A stretch of 36,074 nt of DNA from Methylophilus sp. (GCF_008015755.1 NZ_SSGF01000013.1:1-36074), one strand, 5' to 3'. Counted from the stretch's first letter, positions 6,736 to 16,753 are shown. Notes: generated by a model not told the origin, from the letters alone. Numbers and translations: made by a program.

Positions 6736-8517
6736 ATGGACACCAATCAATTTCTTGTACAAGCTGCAATTTTCCTGGCGGCAGCAATTCTTTTAGTCCC
6801 GCTATTCAAACGGCTGGGCCTGGGGTCGGTGCTGGGGTATTTAATCGCCGGGATTTTGATCGGGCCTTATGCCTTAAAGCTGATTACTGACCCAGAGCAT
6901 GTGTTGCATTTTGCCGAGTTTGGCGTGGTGCTGATGTTGTTTCTGATCGGCCTGGAGCTAGAGTCGCAAAAGGTGTGGGAGCTGCGTAAGCTGTTGTTTG
7001 GCCTCGGTGGTCTGCAGGTGACGCTGACGATTGCGCTGGTAGCGGTGGTAGCGCACTTGTTGCATTTTTCGTGGCCCGAGGCGTTGATTATTGGCATGGG
7101 TGTGGCCATGTCGTCGACCGCGATCGGGCTGACGGCTTTGATTGAGAAAAAGCAGTTGCGTACGCCGGGCGGCCAGGCGGCATTTGCCACCTTGTTGTTT
7201 CAGGATTTATCGGTGATTCCGTTGTTTATGCTGCTGGCGTTTATTGCGCCAAATAAAACTGCATCGGGGTTTGACCTATGGGCGGTGACGCAGTCGATGG
7301 CGGTGATACTGGCGATTATCCTGGCAAGTAAAACCATTTTGCGGCCGATCATGCGCATCGTTGCGCAAACCGGTATCCGCGAGGTGTTCGTCGCGTTTTC
7401 TTTATTACTGGTCATCGGCGTCTCGCTGGTGATGGCCTCGGTAGGGTTGTCTATGGCGCTGGGCACCTTTTTGGCCGGGGTGTTGCTGGCAGATTCGGAA
7501 TACCGTTACGAGTTGCGTCTGGATATTGAGCCAGTCAAAGGCTTGCTGCTTGGCCTGTTTTTTATCTCAGTTGGCATGACGGTAGATTTAGACTTGGTGA
7601 CCCAGCAGCCAGGACTGATTTTTGGCTTTGCAGCGCTGATTGTGACCATGAAGTGTTTGCTGCTGATTGGTTTGGGCAGCCTGTTTCATTATCCGTGGCG
7701 GGACAAATTATTATTCGGCGTCGCCATTTCGCAGATTGGTGAGTTTGCGTTTGTGATTTTTGGCGTGGCGCTCACGCAAGACTCGATTTCACGCGATACC
7801 TACAATATCCTTAATGCGATTGTGGCGGTCTCCATGTTGATCACGCCGGTGCTGTTGTTGCTGTACGACCGCTTTTTGGCCTTGCAGTGTGGTGCGCCGC
7901 CTAAAGACGCCATTAGCGAAAATAACACTGTCATCATTGCCGGGTTTGGCCGCTTTGGGCAGATTGTGGCCCGTGTGCTAATCGCCAGGGGCATGACGCC
8001 GACACTGATTGATAATGACCCCAATCAGGTAGATTTAACGCGCCAGTTTGGCTGGCGTTGCTATTACGGTGATGCGTCACGGCTGGATGTGCTGGAAGAG
8101 GCAGGCATTGCCGAGGCGCGTTTATTTGTCATTGCGGTGAACGATGCCACGGCGACGCTGGAGATGGCCAAGCTGGTGAAAGCACGTTGGCCGCAGGTGA
8201 AAATGGTGGTGCGGGCCAGAAGTCGGACCGATGCGTTTGACCTGCGTGATCTGGATTTGCAGCCCGTGCGCGAGACGTTTTACTCGTCGTTAGAGGCCGC
8301 CCGGCAAGCGTTGATGGCGATTGGTGAAACCGCCAGCACTGCCGCCAACATCATCAAGCAGTTTGAACAGCATGATATGGAGCAACTGGAAGCCACGCGC
8401 AAAATCCGGCATGACCGCAAGGCCTTGTCTAGCGTGATGGAGCAGGGTCGCCAGGACCTCAAGACTTTGCTCGAACTGGAGCAGCCGAATCCAGACAGCG
8501 AGCGTGGCAATGTCTGA
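6736..8517 (+). CDS. Kef-type monovalent cation:proton antiporter (CPA2) with RCK domain
   Basis: A 593-aa CPA2 transporter. About twelve membrane segments span residues 5-385, including the family stretch LFLIGLELE (about 72-80) and FISVGMTVDLDL. A TrkA-N/RCK nucleotide-binding domain follows from about 395, with Rossmann motif GFGRFG and an acidic strand end LIDNDPNQVD. The last 60 residues are charged and helical. It is expected to exchange K+ or Na+ for protons at the inner membrane under ligand or redox control. KefB and KefC cannot be told apart by eye, and no KefF/KefG partner is adjacent. The ribosome site is weak (AGAAGA). It is followed closely by rlmF. Confidence 0.92.
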   Translation: MDTNQFLVQAAIFLAAAILLVPLFKRLGLGSVLGYLIAGILIGPYALKLITDPEHVLHFAEFGVVLMLFLIGLELESQKVWELRKLLFGLGGLQVTLTIALVAVVAHLLHFSWPEALIIGMGVAMSSTAIGLTALIEKKQLRTPGGQAAFATLLFQDLSVIPLFMLLAFIAPNKTASGFDLWAVTQSMAVILAIILASKTILRPIMRIVAQTGIREVFVAFSLLLVIGVSLVMASVGLSMALGTFLAGVLLADSEYRYELRLDIEPVKGLLLGLFFISVGMTVDLDLVTQQPGLIFGFAALIVTMKCLLLIGLGSLFHYPWRDKLLFGVAISQIGEFAFVIFGVALTQDSISRDTYNILNAIVAVSMLITPVLLLLYDRFLALQCGAPPKDAISENNTVIIAGFGRFGQIVARVLIARGMTPTLIDNDPNQVDLTRQFGWRCYYGDASRLDVLEEAGIAEARLFVIAVNDATATLEMAKLVKARWPQVKMVVRARSRTDAFDLRDLDLQPVRETFYSSLEAARQALMAIGETASTAANIIKQFEQHDMEQLEATRKIRHDRKALSSVMEQGRQDLKTLLELEQPNPDSERGNV

Positions 8518-8574
8518 TAGCACTCCAGATGATCAGCCACCACTGTGGGCGGCGTTGTTGTGCCTGCGGGTGTC

Positions 8575-9495
8575 ATGAAACCTGATCAATCCACTTCTAA
8601 GCTGCATCCGCGCAACCTGCATCGTGCCGGTTATGACTTTGCTGTGCTGGTGCAAGCGCACCCGGCGTTATCCGCCTATGTGCGCCCCAACGCTTATGGC
8701 GATGCGGCTATCGATTTTTCTCATCCGCAAGCAGTCAAGGCCCTCAATCAGGCCCTGCTCAAGCACTATTACGGCGTCTTAACCTGGGATATTCCTAACA
8801 ATTACCTCTGTCCACCCATCCCTGGCCGGGCCGATTATGTGCATTATCTGGCCGATTTATTGTCTGAAAGTGGTTTTTCTGAACCCGTGCGCTTGCTGGA
8901 TATTGGCACTGGCGCCAACTTGGTGTATCCCTTAATCGCTGCACAGGCTTATGGCTGGCAGTGCGTGGGCGCAGAGATTGATGTAAAAGCGTTGCGCAAT
9001 GCGCAGCAGTTGATTGAGGCGAATAGCTTGCAGCCGCAGATTAGTGTGCGTCAGCAGACTCAGCCAGCGTCGATGTTTAAGGGCGTGATTTTGCCCGGCG
9101 AGCAGTTCACGGTGACGTGTTGCAACCCGCCTTTTCATGCCTCAGCCGAAGAGGCACTGGCGGGCACGCAGCGCAAGTGGCGCGGCTTGGGTAAAAAGCC
9201 ACCTCAGGCATTGAATTTTGGCGGGCAGTCAAACGAGTTGTTCTGCGAGGGCGGCGAGGCGGTGTTTTTAAACACCATGATTCGTGAGAGCAAGCTGTTT
9301 GCCAAGCAGTGTGTGTGGTTCACCACGCTGGTGTCTAAAGCGAGCAATTTGCCGCTGGTGACCCGCGAATTGAAGAAAGTGCAGGCGGTGACCGTGAAGA
9401 CGGTGGAGATGGCGCAAGGCCAAAAACAAAGCCGGTTTGTCGCGTGGACCTTTCAGTCGGTATCGCCCAAAAAGCACTCATCATCAAAAGGGTGA
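8575..9495 (+). CDS. rlmF: 23S rRNA (adenine-1618 N6)-methyltransferase
   Basis: A 306-aa SAM-dependent methyltransferase that closely follows RlmF (YbiN; E. coli about 308 aa): the LHPRNLHRAGYDFAVL opening, the WDIPNNYLCPPIPGRADYVH segment, the SAM-binding LLDIGTGANLVYPL (about residues 109-122) and the catalytic NPPFH motif typical of N6-adenine methyltransferases (about 184-188). It modifies A1618 of 23S rRNA. I chose ATG 8575 over an in-frame GTG at 8545 because the homologous N-terminus begins soon after. It is 57 bp downstream of the Kef gene and converges on the GGDEF-EAL gene with a 51-bp gap lacking a clear terminator. Confidence 0.95.
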   Translation: MKPDQSTSKLHPRNLHRAGYDFAVLVQAHPALSAYVRPNAYGDAAIDFSHPQAVKALNQALLKHYYGVLTWDIPNNYLCPPIPGRADYVHYLADLLSESGFSEPVRLLDIGTGANLVYPLIAAQAYGWQCVGAEIDVKALRNAQQLIEANSLQPQISVRQQTQPASMFKGVILPGEQFTVTCCNPPFHASAEEALAGTQRKWRGLGKKPPQALNFGGQSNELFCEGGEAVFLNTMIRESKLFAKQCVWFTTLVSKASNLPLVTRELKKVQAVTVKTVEMAQGQKQSRFVAWTFQSVSPKKHSSSKG

Positions 9496-9546
9496 GTTTC
9501 GTATTGGCGAGTTTGAAACTATTTCTCACGCACAGTGCCAACTAAA

Positions 9547-12132
9547 TCAGCCGGAAACACCTATGCGCGCCAGTATCTCCGGTATGTTTTCTGCGGCCAC
9601 CGGGCGGCTCAACAGATACCCCTGTATTTGGTCACAGTGACAGTGGGTGAGAAATGCTAGTTGCTGTTCAGTCTCTACCCCTTCGGCCACCACGGTCAGT
9701 TGCAAAATGTGCCCGAGCTGGATGATCGCCCGCACTATTTCTGCACTATCCTGGTCTTTGTGAAGGTCGCTGATGAAAGATTTATCAATTTTGAGTTTGT
9801 CGACGGACAGTTGTTTAAGGTATGACAGGCTGGAATAGCCGGTGCCAAAGTCGTCAATGGCCAGCTTGACGCCGATGTGCTTGAGTGTATGCAGGGTGTT
9901 GATCACCGACTCTGTGTCCTGAATCAGGATAGACTCTGTCAGCTCAAGTTCCAGACTTTTTGGGGGCAGGTTAAACTCATGCAGCGCAGAACGGATGGTG
10001 TCTACAATATTGCCATGCCTGAACTGGTGTGAGGATAAATTCACCGCGACTACCAGGTGAGTGTGTCCTTGCTGGTGCCATGCGGCCAGTTGTCGGCAGG
10101 CTTCGCGCAGCACCCACTGCCCCATCGGGATAATCAGCCCGCTTTGTTCTGCAATAGGAATAAACTCGGCGGGGGAGAGCATCTGTCCATCGGCGTTTTG
10201 CCAGCGGATTAAGGCTTCAATGCCACTCATGCGGCCATCGCACAGACGTATTTGCGGTTGATAATGCAGTAAAAACTCATTGTTTTTTAAGGCGGTATGC
10301 AGGTCGGTCTGGATGCGCATGCGCTTTTGTGCGTCGGCATTCATCTGCGATACAAAAAAGCGGTAGGTGTTGCGACCACAGTCTTTGGCCAGATATAGCG
10401 CCGCATCCGCGTTTTTGCGCAGGGTTTCAAAGTCCTTGCCATCGTTCGGGTAGAGGCTGATGCCGATGCTGAAGGACGCATGCAAAGTGTTATTACTGAC
10501 CTCAAACGGCTCTTGCATGGCCTCCAGAATCTGTTGCGCGGTGTGGGTGACGATCTCTGAGGCTTGCGTGTTGTTAATCAGCAGCACAAACTCGTCACCC
10601 CCCTCGCGGCTCAGAACACAAGCCTCTGAAAGCAGTCGTTGCAGACGCCTGACGACTTCAATTAGCAACGCATCTCCGGTCGCATGGCCAAAGCTGTCAT
10701 TAATCTCCTTAAAGTTATCCATGTCCAAAAACAGCATGGCGAGGCCGTAATCGCGTTGGTTTGCCTGCTGGATAAACTGCTCAAAACGCTTGCGCAGTAA
10801 CAGGCGGTTAGTCAGGCCGGTGAGGGGATCATGGTGCGCAAGATATTCTAGTTTTGTTTCGGCGTCGCGATGTTCGGCGCGGATACGCAGCGACTGAATG
10901 CCAAAGGCCAGGTCATTGGCCAGTTCGTCAAGTAAGGTGACTTCATCCGCAGAAAACGCATGGGTATGCGCGGCATAGATCGTCATCACCCCCAGGGTCT
11001 GTTTGGCTACTTTGAGTGGCAAGGCGATGCAGGCAAGCAGGCCTTCCTGGCTGGCCATGTCCCCCAGGCTGCTTAACAAGGCTGCATTGGGGTAGTCCTG
11101 AATAATCTGCACACGGCCGCTTTGAAAGGCTTTCACCGCCAGGCTGATTTCCGGCGTTTGCTGCTCCAGCGCAATCGTCCCCGTCAACCTTGCACCAGCC
11201 ATCGCAGCCATGCGCAAAGGCTGGTAGCTGCCATGGTCGGGATAGCCGACCCAGGACAGCCGGTAGCCGCCAGAATCGATCACCAGCTGGCAAATATCCT
11301 TGATGAGTTGTTGTTCATTGGTGGCATGAATGAGCGTCTGATTACAGCTACTCAACAAACGGAGTGAGCGATTGAGTGTCAGCAAAGCTTTCTCAGAGTG
11401 CTTTTGCTGGGTGATATCCCGCAAAATGCATAGCACGCCCGAGACTTCGCCGATGGCGTCTTTTTCTTGGACCAGGCGCAGTTCTATGATGCGATCCTCT
11501 GGCCAATCCGTTTCAAGGGTGCATGATGTTTCTTGCTGTAATGTTTGCCATATCGCCTGGTGAATTTTTTCGCGCGCTGCCGCCGTTGCCACCCGGTCAC
11601 AATCCAGCAGCGTTCTTTCCAGCATATCGGCTGCCTCTAGCCCAAATGACGCGGTAAAAGAAGGGCTGACGAAGCTGCATCTGGCTTGCAGGTCAAAGCG
11701 AATAATGTGGTCAGGATGGTTTTCAATCAGCGCGCGTAAACGCTTTTCACTTAATTTTAGTGCGGTGATGTCATGGGCAATCGCCAGCGCACCGACGACT
11801 TTGCCTGCACTATCCAACTCAGGGACGGCATGAATCCGCAGTACCTTGGTATGGACATTGGGACCATCTGGGAGACGATCCAGAAAAAAATCAAATTCTG
11901 CTTCCAGCCCGGTATCTATCACCCCGCGGATTTTTTCTTGATAGTGTTGCAAGGCGACTGAGCTCGGCCTTAATGAGCTGGGGGTTTTGCCTTCAAGGTT
12001 TTTAGACGGCTCGCCAATCAGTGTGATTGCGGCGGGATTGAGATAGGTGCGCTTGCAGTCCCTATCGTAATGAATGACAGGTTCATGCAGATAATCTGTC
12101 AGCATGATAAATTTTCTGTCATCAGTACTCAT
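9547..12132 (-). CDS. PAS-PAS-GAF-GGDEF-EAL c-di-GMP signalling protein
   Basis: An 861-aa protein without membrane segments. Order: PAS 1 (about 8-125), PAS 2 (about 128-250), GAF (about 268-410), GGDEF (about 428-588) and EAL (about 600-850). The cyclase signature GGDEF is intact (after LSRE), but no RxxD inhibitory site lies five residues before it. The phosphodiesterase domain has EAL in GIEALIRW, ELELTES and DDFGTGYSS, so catalytic residues appear present. It likely both makes and breaks c-di-GMP, or one domain controls the other, in response to a soluble cue sensed by PAS/GAF. It is divergent from the OsmC-YcaO gene across 232 bp, and the net activity is unknown. Confidence 0.94.
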   Translation of the reverse strand: MSTDDRKFIMLTDYLHEPVIHYDRDCKRTYLNPAAITLIGEPSKNLEGKTPSSLRPSSVALQHYQEKIRGVIDTGLEAEFDFFLDRLPDGPNVHTKVLRIHAVPELDSAGKVVGALAIAHDITALKLSEKRLRALIENHPDHIIRFDLQARCSFVSPSFTASFGLEAADMLERTLLDCDRVATAAAREKIHQAIWQTLQQETSCTLETDWPEDRIIELRLVQEKDAIGEVSGVLCILRDITQQKHSEKALLTLNRSLRLLSSCNQTLIHATNEQQLIKDICQLVIDSGGYRLSWVGYPDHGSYQPLRMAAMAGARLTGTIALEQQTPEISLAVKAFQSGRVQIIQDYPNAALLSSLGDMASQEGLLACIALPLKVAKQTLGVMTIYAAHTHAFSADEVTLLDELANDLAFGIQSLRIRAEHRDAETKLEYLAHHDPLTGLTNRLLLRKRFEQFIQQANQRDYGLAMLFLDMDNFKEINDSFGHATGDALLIEVVRRLQRLLSEACVLSREGGDEFVLLINNTQASEIVTHTAQQILEAMQEPFEVSNNTLHASFSIGISLYPNDGKDFETLRKNADAALYLAKDCGRNTYRFFVSQMNADAQKRMRIQTDLHTALKNNEFLLHYQPQIRLCDGRMSGIEALIRWQNADGQMLSPAEFIPIAEQSGLIIPMGQWVLREACRQLAAWHQQGHTHLVVAVNLSSHQFRHGNIVDTIRSALHEFNLPPKSLELELTESILIQDTESVINTLHTLKHIGVKLAIDDFGTGYSSLSYLKQLSVDKLKIDKSFISDLHKDQDSAEIVRAIIQLGHILQLTVVAEGVETEQQLAFLTHCHCDQIQGYLLSRPVAAENIPEILARIGVSG

Positions 12133-12364
12133 GGGGCGATACCTTGAAAACTGTCCTATTGTTCACTAAAGAATAGCACACAAATTTTATTGCCATCATT
12201 GCATTTTTACAATGCGCTGTCTGCGTTTATATGATGCAGCCAGGCCGATCGTAGCTGCTGGTTGGCCGCGATTTGTCAGCCAGGCACGTGGCGAGATTAG
12301 GTGGCCTGTGTATTGTGGGCGATAATAGCGGTCTTAGTGCGAAACGTTATTGTTGGAATGCCCC

Positions 12365-14560
12365 ATGGAAGTGAAAGTCAATTTTCTCGATAAGCTCCGC
12401 CTTGAAGCCAAGTTTGATGACTTCACGGTGATTGCCGATCAGCCGATTCGTTATAAAGGCGATGGTTCGGCCCCTGGCCCGTTCGATTACTTTTTGGCTT
12501 CATCGGCCTTGTGCGCCGCGTATTTTGTGAAGCTGTATTGCAGCACGCGCAATATCCCTACCGACAATATCCGCCTGTCGCACAACAATATTGTTGACCC
12601 CGAAGACCGCTACAAACAGATTTTTAAAATCCAGATTGAATTACCAGCCGATCTCTCTGAAAAAGACCGCATTGGTATTTTGCGTTCGATAGACCGCTGT
12701 ACGGTTAAAAAAGTGGTGCAGGCTGGCCCTGAGTTTATCATTGAAGAAGTGGCGAATTTGGATGCCGACGCGCAGGCCTTGCTCACCGTGAATCCGGCCG
12801 CAGAATCACAGACCTATATCACTGGCAAAGATTTACCGCTGGAGCAAACCATCGCCAATATGTCTGGTCTGCTGGCGAGCATGGGTATCAAGATTGAAAT
12901 CGCCTCCTGGCGCAATATTATTCCTAATGTGTGGTCGCTGCATATCCGCGACGCGCATTCACCGATGTGTTTTACGAACGGCAAAGGCGCTACCAAGGAG
13001 AGCGCATTGGCGTCCGCCTTGGGCGAGTATATCGAGCGCCTGAGTAATAACCATTTTTATGCCGGGTCTTACTGGGGCGAAGAGATCGCCGATGCCGCGT
13101 TTGTACACTATCCGAATGAGCGCTGGTTCAAGCCTGGCCGCAAAGATGCGCTGCCAAAAGAAATCCTCGATGACTATTGCCTGGAAATCTACAACCCAGA
13201 TGGCGAGCTGCGTGGCTCACATCTGATAGACACCAACTCAGGCAATGCCGAACGCGGGATCTGTTCACTGCCGTTTGTGCGTCAATCAGACGGTGAAACG
13301 GTGTATTTTCCGACCAATCTGGTCGAAAACCTGTTCGTGAGCAATGGCATGAGTGCCGGTAATACGCTGGCAGAGGCGCAGGTGCAATGCTTGTCAGAGA
13401 TTTTCGAGCGCGCCGTCAAACGCGACATTATCGAAGGCGAAATCGCTTTGCCGGACGTGCCGGCAGAGGTGTTGGCAACATACCCTGGCATTATGGCGGG
13501 GATACAAGGCCTGGAGGCGCAGGGCTTTCCAGTGCTGGTGAAAGACGCCTCGCTGGGCGGTCAATATCCGGTGATGTGCGTGACCTTGATGAATCCACGC
13601 ACCGGCGGTGTGTTTGCCTCATTTGGTGCCCACCCGAGCATGCAAGTCGCGTTGGAGCGTAGCCTGACAGAGTTGCTGCAAGGCCGTAGCTTTGAAGGTC
13701 TCAATGATTTGCCACAGCCGACGTTTGCCAGCGAGGCGGTGACTGAGCCGAATAACTTTGTTGAACATTTTATTGATTCCAGCGGGATTGTGTCGTGGCG
13801 CTTTTTCAGCGCGAAGTCGGATTATGACTTTGTGGCATGGGATTTTTCCGGCGAGGGCGAACAGGCCAATGCTGACGAAGCGGCGACCCTGTTTGGCATG
13901 CTGGCAGAGATGGGCAAAGAGGCTTATGTGGCGGTGTATGACCAACTCGGTGCGACGGCTTGTCGTATCCTGGTGCCTGGTTACTCAGAAATCTACCCGG
14001 TGGAAGACCTGGTGTGGGATAACACCAACAAGGCGTTGTTGTTCCGTAAGGATATTTTGAATTTGCACACCCTGGACGACGCTAGTCTAGAAGCCTTGCT
14101 GGAGCGCTTAGAGAACAACGAGCTGGACGACTACGGTGATATTGCGACTTTGATTGGTATCGAGTTTGACGAGAATACGGATTGGGGCCAGCTCACAGTG
14201 ATGGAGTTGAAGTTGCTGATTCATCTCGCCTTGCAGCAATTTGAAGAGGCGCAAGATTTGGTTGGCGCCTTTTTGCAATATAACGACAACTCACTGGCGC
14301 GGGGCTTGTTCTACCAAGCCTTGAATGTGGTGCTGGAGGTTTGGCTGGATGATGCGCTGGAGATGGATGATTATGAAGCCAATTTCCGCAAGATGTTTGG
14401 TAATGACAGAATGGATGCCGCCTTGGGTACCATCGACGGCAGTGTGCGCTTTTACGGCCTGACACCCACCAGCATGCAACTGGAAGGCCTCGACAGGCAC
14501 CACCGCCTGATTGATAGTTATAAAAAGATACATGCGGCGCGGGCCAGGGCTGCAGGGTGA
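12365..14560 (+). CDS. OsmC-YcaO fusion protein (S12 methylthiolation accessory YcaO type)
   Basis: A 731-aa fusion. Residues 1 to about 135 are an OsmC/Ohr domain with the usual cysteine helix (FLASSALCAAYF, Cys50) and a second Cys112 in SIDRCTVKK. From about 150 it follows the E. coli YcaO protein (586 aa): ATP-site motifs KESALASALGEYIER (about 212-226) and AQVQCLSEIFERAVKRD (about 339-354), then a helical C-terminal region from about 610. E. coli YcaO assists RimO in methylthiolation of ribosomal protein S12. The OsmC domain may act on peroxides or sulfur species, which is inference. ATG 12365 is preferred over the in-frame TTG 12350 for its GGAA site upstream. rimO is not in the window. 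Confidence 0.9.
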   Translation: MEVKVNFLDKLRLEAKFDDFTVIADQPIRYKGDGSAPGPFDYFLASSALCAAYFVKLYCSTRNIPTDNIRLSHNNIVDPEDRYKQIFKIQIELPADLSEKDRIGILRSIDRCTVKKVVQAGPEFIIEEVANLDADAQALLTVNPAAESQTYITGKDLPLEQTIANMSGLLASMGIKIEIASWRNIIPNVWSLHIRDAHSPMCFTNGKGATKESALASALGEYIERLSNNHFYAGSYWGEEIADAAFVHYPNERWFKPGRKDALPKEILDDYCLEIYNPDGELRGSHLIDTNSGNAERGICSLPFVRQSDGETVYFPTNLVENLFVSNGMSAGNTLAEAQVQCLSEIFERAVKRDIIEGEIALPDVPAEVLATYPGIMAGIQGLEAQGFPVLVKDASLGGQYPVMCVTLMNPRTGGVFASFGAHPSMQVALERSLTELLQGRSFEGLNDLPQPTFASEAVTEPNNFVEHFIDSSGIVSWRFFSAKSDYDFVAWDFSGEGEQANADEAATLFGMLAEMGKEAYVAVYDQLGATACRILVPGYSEIYPVEDLVWDNTNKALLFRKDILNLHTLDDASLEALLERLENNELDDYGDIATLIGIEFDENTDWGQLTVMELKLLIHLALQQFEEAQDLVGAFLQYNDNSLARGLFYQALNVVLEVWLDDALEMDDYEANFRKMFGNDRMDAALGTIDGSVRFYGLTPTSMQLEGLDRHHRLIDSYKKIHAARARAAG

Positions 14561-14598
14561 GTCGTGATTCAGCGGGGTGAAAACCCAATGTTATTCAA

Positions 14599-14630
14599 TT
14601 GACTGGAAATGGACGAATCGCGCGTATAAT
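14599..14630 (+). promoter_or_regulatory. Probable rhlE promoter
   Basis: A consensus -10 TATAAT (14625-14630) is preceded by TTGACT (14599-14604), but the 20-bp spacing is longer than the ideal 17. If used, the transcript would start near 14637 and carry a leader of about 150 nt. Confidence 0.45.
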
Positions 14631-14703
14631 AGTGTCACCCTGCGCACGACCAATCAACGCAGCGGTTCTGAAATACCTCAAGTTGTTACCTCGTTAGTCC
14701 AGA

Positions 14704-14767
14704 TTGGTGTTGCCGCAGGCAACAGACCAACGCCTAATTAATTCATTGCATGGTGATGCCGTGCAAT
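14704..14767 (+). promoter_or_regulatory. Structured 5' leader of rhlE: two hairpins
   Basis: Hairpin 1 pairs TTGGT+GTTGCC (14704-14714) with GGCAAC+ACCAA (14718-14723, 14726-14730), leaving loop GCA and an AG bulge. Hairpin 2 pairs ATTGCATGG (14745-14753) with CCGTGCAAT (14759-14767) around a 5-nt loop, ending 19 bp before the TTG start. No U-run follows either, so these are not terminators. Long structured leaders are known for cold-shock DEAD-box genes; regulation here is inferred. Confidence 0.6.
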
Positions 14768-14786
14768 CTCTATAAGTTGAATCACT

Positions 14787-16304
14787 TTGTCACAAGAAAA
14801 TACTGTCGCAAATATCACGTTTGCTGATTTAAATTTGTGCGCGCCTGTACTGCGCGCAATTGCCGATGCCGGCTACACCTCACCGACGCCCATCCAGGCA
14901 CAGGCGATTCCCTATGTGCTTCGCGGCGGCGATTTGCTGGCCGGTGCGCAAACCGGTACGGGCAAAACCGCTGGCTTCACGCTGCCGATTTTGCACCGCT
15001 TATCTGAAGTGCCATTGGCGCAAGCGGTCAAGGGCAGGCCACGTTGCCTGATTTTGTCGCCGACGCGTGAGCTGGCAGCGCAAATTGGCGAGTCAGTCAC
15101 CACCTATGGCAAATACCTGCCGCTCAAAAGCATGGTGGTGTTTGGTGGTGTCAGCATTAATCCACAAATCAACCGCTTGAGCAAACCGCTGGATATTCTG
15201 GTAGCGACGCCTGGTCGCTTGCTCGATTTGGTGCAGCAAAAGGCGCTGGATTTGTCTGGCATTGAAATCCTGGTGCTGGATGAAGCCGATCGCATGCTGG
15301 ACATGGGCTTTATTCATGACATTAAAAAAGTGCTGGCGATGCTGCCTAAAAAGCGGCAAAACCTGCTGTTCTCGGCCACCTTCTCAGATGAGATCAAACG
15401 ACTGGCTGACAGTTTGCTTAATGCGCCAGACCTGGTGGAAGTGGCGCGCCGCAATGCGTCCAATGCCTTGATTGAGCAGAGTGTGCATATGGTGCCACAG
15501 GCGCACAAACGCGAAATGGTCAGTTATCTGATCAAGCAGCAACAGTGGCAACAGGTGCTGATTTTTACCCGCACCAAGCATGGTGCCAACCGCCTGGCAG
15601 AAAAACTGGTCAAAGACGGCATTCCAGCGATGGCGATTCATGGCAACAAGAGCCAGAATGCGCGGACGGCCGCTTTGGCCGAATTTAAAGCAGGCAAGAT
15701 CACGGCATTGGTGGCGACTGATATCGCTGCTCGTGGCTTGGATATTGACCAGTTGCCTCAAGTAGTGAATTTTGAATTGCCGAATGTGCCTGAAGACTAT
15801 GTGCACAGGATCGGCCGTACTGGCCGTGCCGGTGCTAGTGGTGCCGCCATTTCACTGGTGGACCGCGAGGAGTTTGGTATGCTGAAAGACATTGAAAAGC
15901 TCATCAAGCGTGATATTCCAAGGGTGCCGGTAGAAGGTTTTGTGGCGCCAGAGAAGAACAGCGAGGAGCCTGACCGCCCGCCACGCGGACAGAATCAAGG
16001 ACGTGGGCGCCAAGGGCAAGGGCGCCAAGGACAACCGCAAAAACAAGCGCAACCACCAAAACAGGGGCAGGCGCAGAAACAGTCTCAACCGCGTCAAGGC
16101 CAGGGCCAACCTCAAGCGCAGGCAGGCGCCAGCAAGCCTGGCCAGGGCAAACCCAATCCGCATCACTCCGGGCATGCAACTCCTGGTCAGCGTAATGGTC
16201 AGCAGGCACAACATCGCCCAAGTGGTAGCAAACCGCAAGGTGCCTTATTGACGCCTAAGCCAGGCGCCTCTAGTGCCAATAAAACAGCGCCCAAAGCCCG
16301 CTAA
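14787..16304 (+). CDS. rhlE: DEAD-box ATP-dependent RNA helicase, RhlE type
   Basis: A 505-aa DEAD-box helicase. Motifs in order: Q motif TPIQAQAIP (about 32-40), Walker A AQTGTGKT (about 52-59), [13 protein letters not shown] in [13 protein letters not shown] (about 163-175), SAT in LFSATFS, and [10 protein letters not shown] (about 347-356). Residues 390-505 form a low-complexity tail rich in Gln, Gly, Pro and Lys, as in RhlE proteins, likely for RNA binding. The start is TTG 14787 (MSQENT), with only a weak AAGT-like ribosome site and a hairpin close upstream, suggesting modest or regulated translation. Its TAA overlaps the ATG of the next gene (TAATG). Confidence 0.93.
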   Translation: MSQENTVANITFADLNLCAPVLRAIADAGYTSPTPIQAQAIPYVLRGGDLLAGAQTGTGKTAGFTLPILHRLSEVPLAQAVKGRPRCLILSPTRELAAQIGESVTTYGKYLPLKSMVVFGGVSINPQINRLSKPLDILVATPGRLLDLVQQKALDLSGIEILVLDEADRMLDMGFIHDIKKVLAMLPKKRQNLLFSATFSDEIKRLADSLLNAPDLVEVARRNASNALIEQSVHMVPQAHKREMVSYLIKQQQWQQVLIFTRTKHGANRLAEKLVKDGIPAMAIHGNKSQNARTAALAEFKAGKITALVATDIAARGLDIDQLPQVVNFELPNVPEDYVHRIGRTGRAGASGAAISLVDREEFGMLKDIEKLIKRDIPRVPVEGFVAPEKNSEEPDRPPRGQNQGRGRQGQGRQGQPQKQAQPPKQGQAQKQSQPRQGQGQPQAQAGASKPGQGKPNPHHSGHATPGQRNGQQAQHRPSGSKPQGALLTPKPGASSANKTAPKAR

Positions 16305-16753
16305 TGCATATTTGGGTGGATGCGGATGCATGCCCGGCGGTGATTAAGGAAATCCTGTTCCGGGCCGCCGAACGCGCTCACATCCCCGCTACCTTTGTGG
16401 CGAATAAATTGCTACGCGTGCCACCATCGCCTTATGTGCGCGCAATGCAGGTGGACAAAGGCTTTGATGTGGCAGATAACGCCATTGTGGCTGCGTTGGC
16501 GGTGGGTGACCTGGTGATTACAGCGGATATTCCGCTGGCCGCACAAGTGATAGACAAAGGCGGCCATGCGCTGAACCCGCGCGGTGAGTTTTATTCAGCA
16601 GAAAATATTAAAGAGCGTTTGTCCATGCGCGACTTTATGGAGTCACTGCGGGCCAGCGGTGTGGAGACGCAAGGCCCCAGCGCCATGCATTCGTCTGACC
16701 GGCATACATTTGCCGCGCAACTTGACCAGTTTTTGGCTAGGATTGCGCGTTAA
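16304..16753 (+). CDS. yaiI: YaiI/YqxD family (DUF188, UPF0178) protein
   Basis: A 149-aa protein matching the UPF0178 family from end to end: [21 protein letters not shown] at the start (residues 4-24), [16 protein letters not shown] (about 50-65), [18 protein letters not shown] (about 69-86) and ALNPRGEFY. The fold is PIN-like and the conserved aspartates suggest metal or nuclease chemistry, but the function is not established. It starts on the TAATG overlap with rhlE, so it is translationally coupled to the helicase. No clear terminator follows. Confidence 0.93.
   Translation: MHIWVDADACPAVIKEILFRAAERAHIPATFVANKLLRVPPSPYVRAMQVDKGFDVADNAIVAALAVGDLVITADIPLAAQVIDKGGHALNPRGEFYSAENIKERLSMRDFMESLRASGVETQGPSAMHSSDRHTFAAQLDQFLARIAR

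Noticed and set aside
12133..12364. OhrR-like operator upstream of the OsmC-YcaO gene
   Set aside because: Only a short 5-bp dyad CATTG/CAATG near 12200 was found; it does not share the half-sites of the dyad upstream of ohrR.
15384..15806. Open frame of 140 codons on the minus strand
   Set aside because: Fully antisense to rhlE helicase motifs, with no ribosome site or domain.
15990..16250. Repetitive DNA in the 3' part of rhlE as a tandem repeat
   Set aside because: It encodes the expected Gln/Gly/Pro/Lys-rich RhlE tail; no fixed repeat unit is present.
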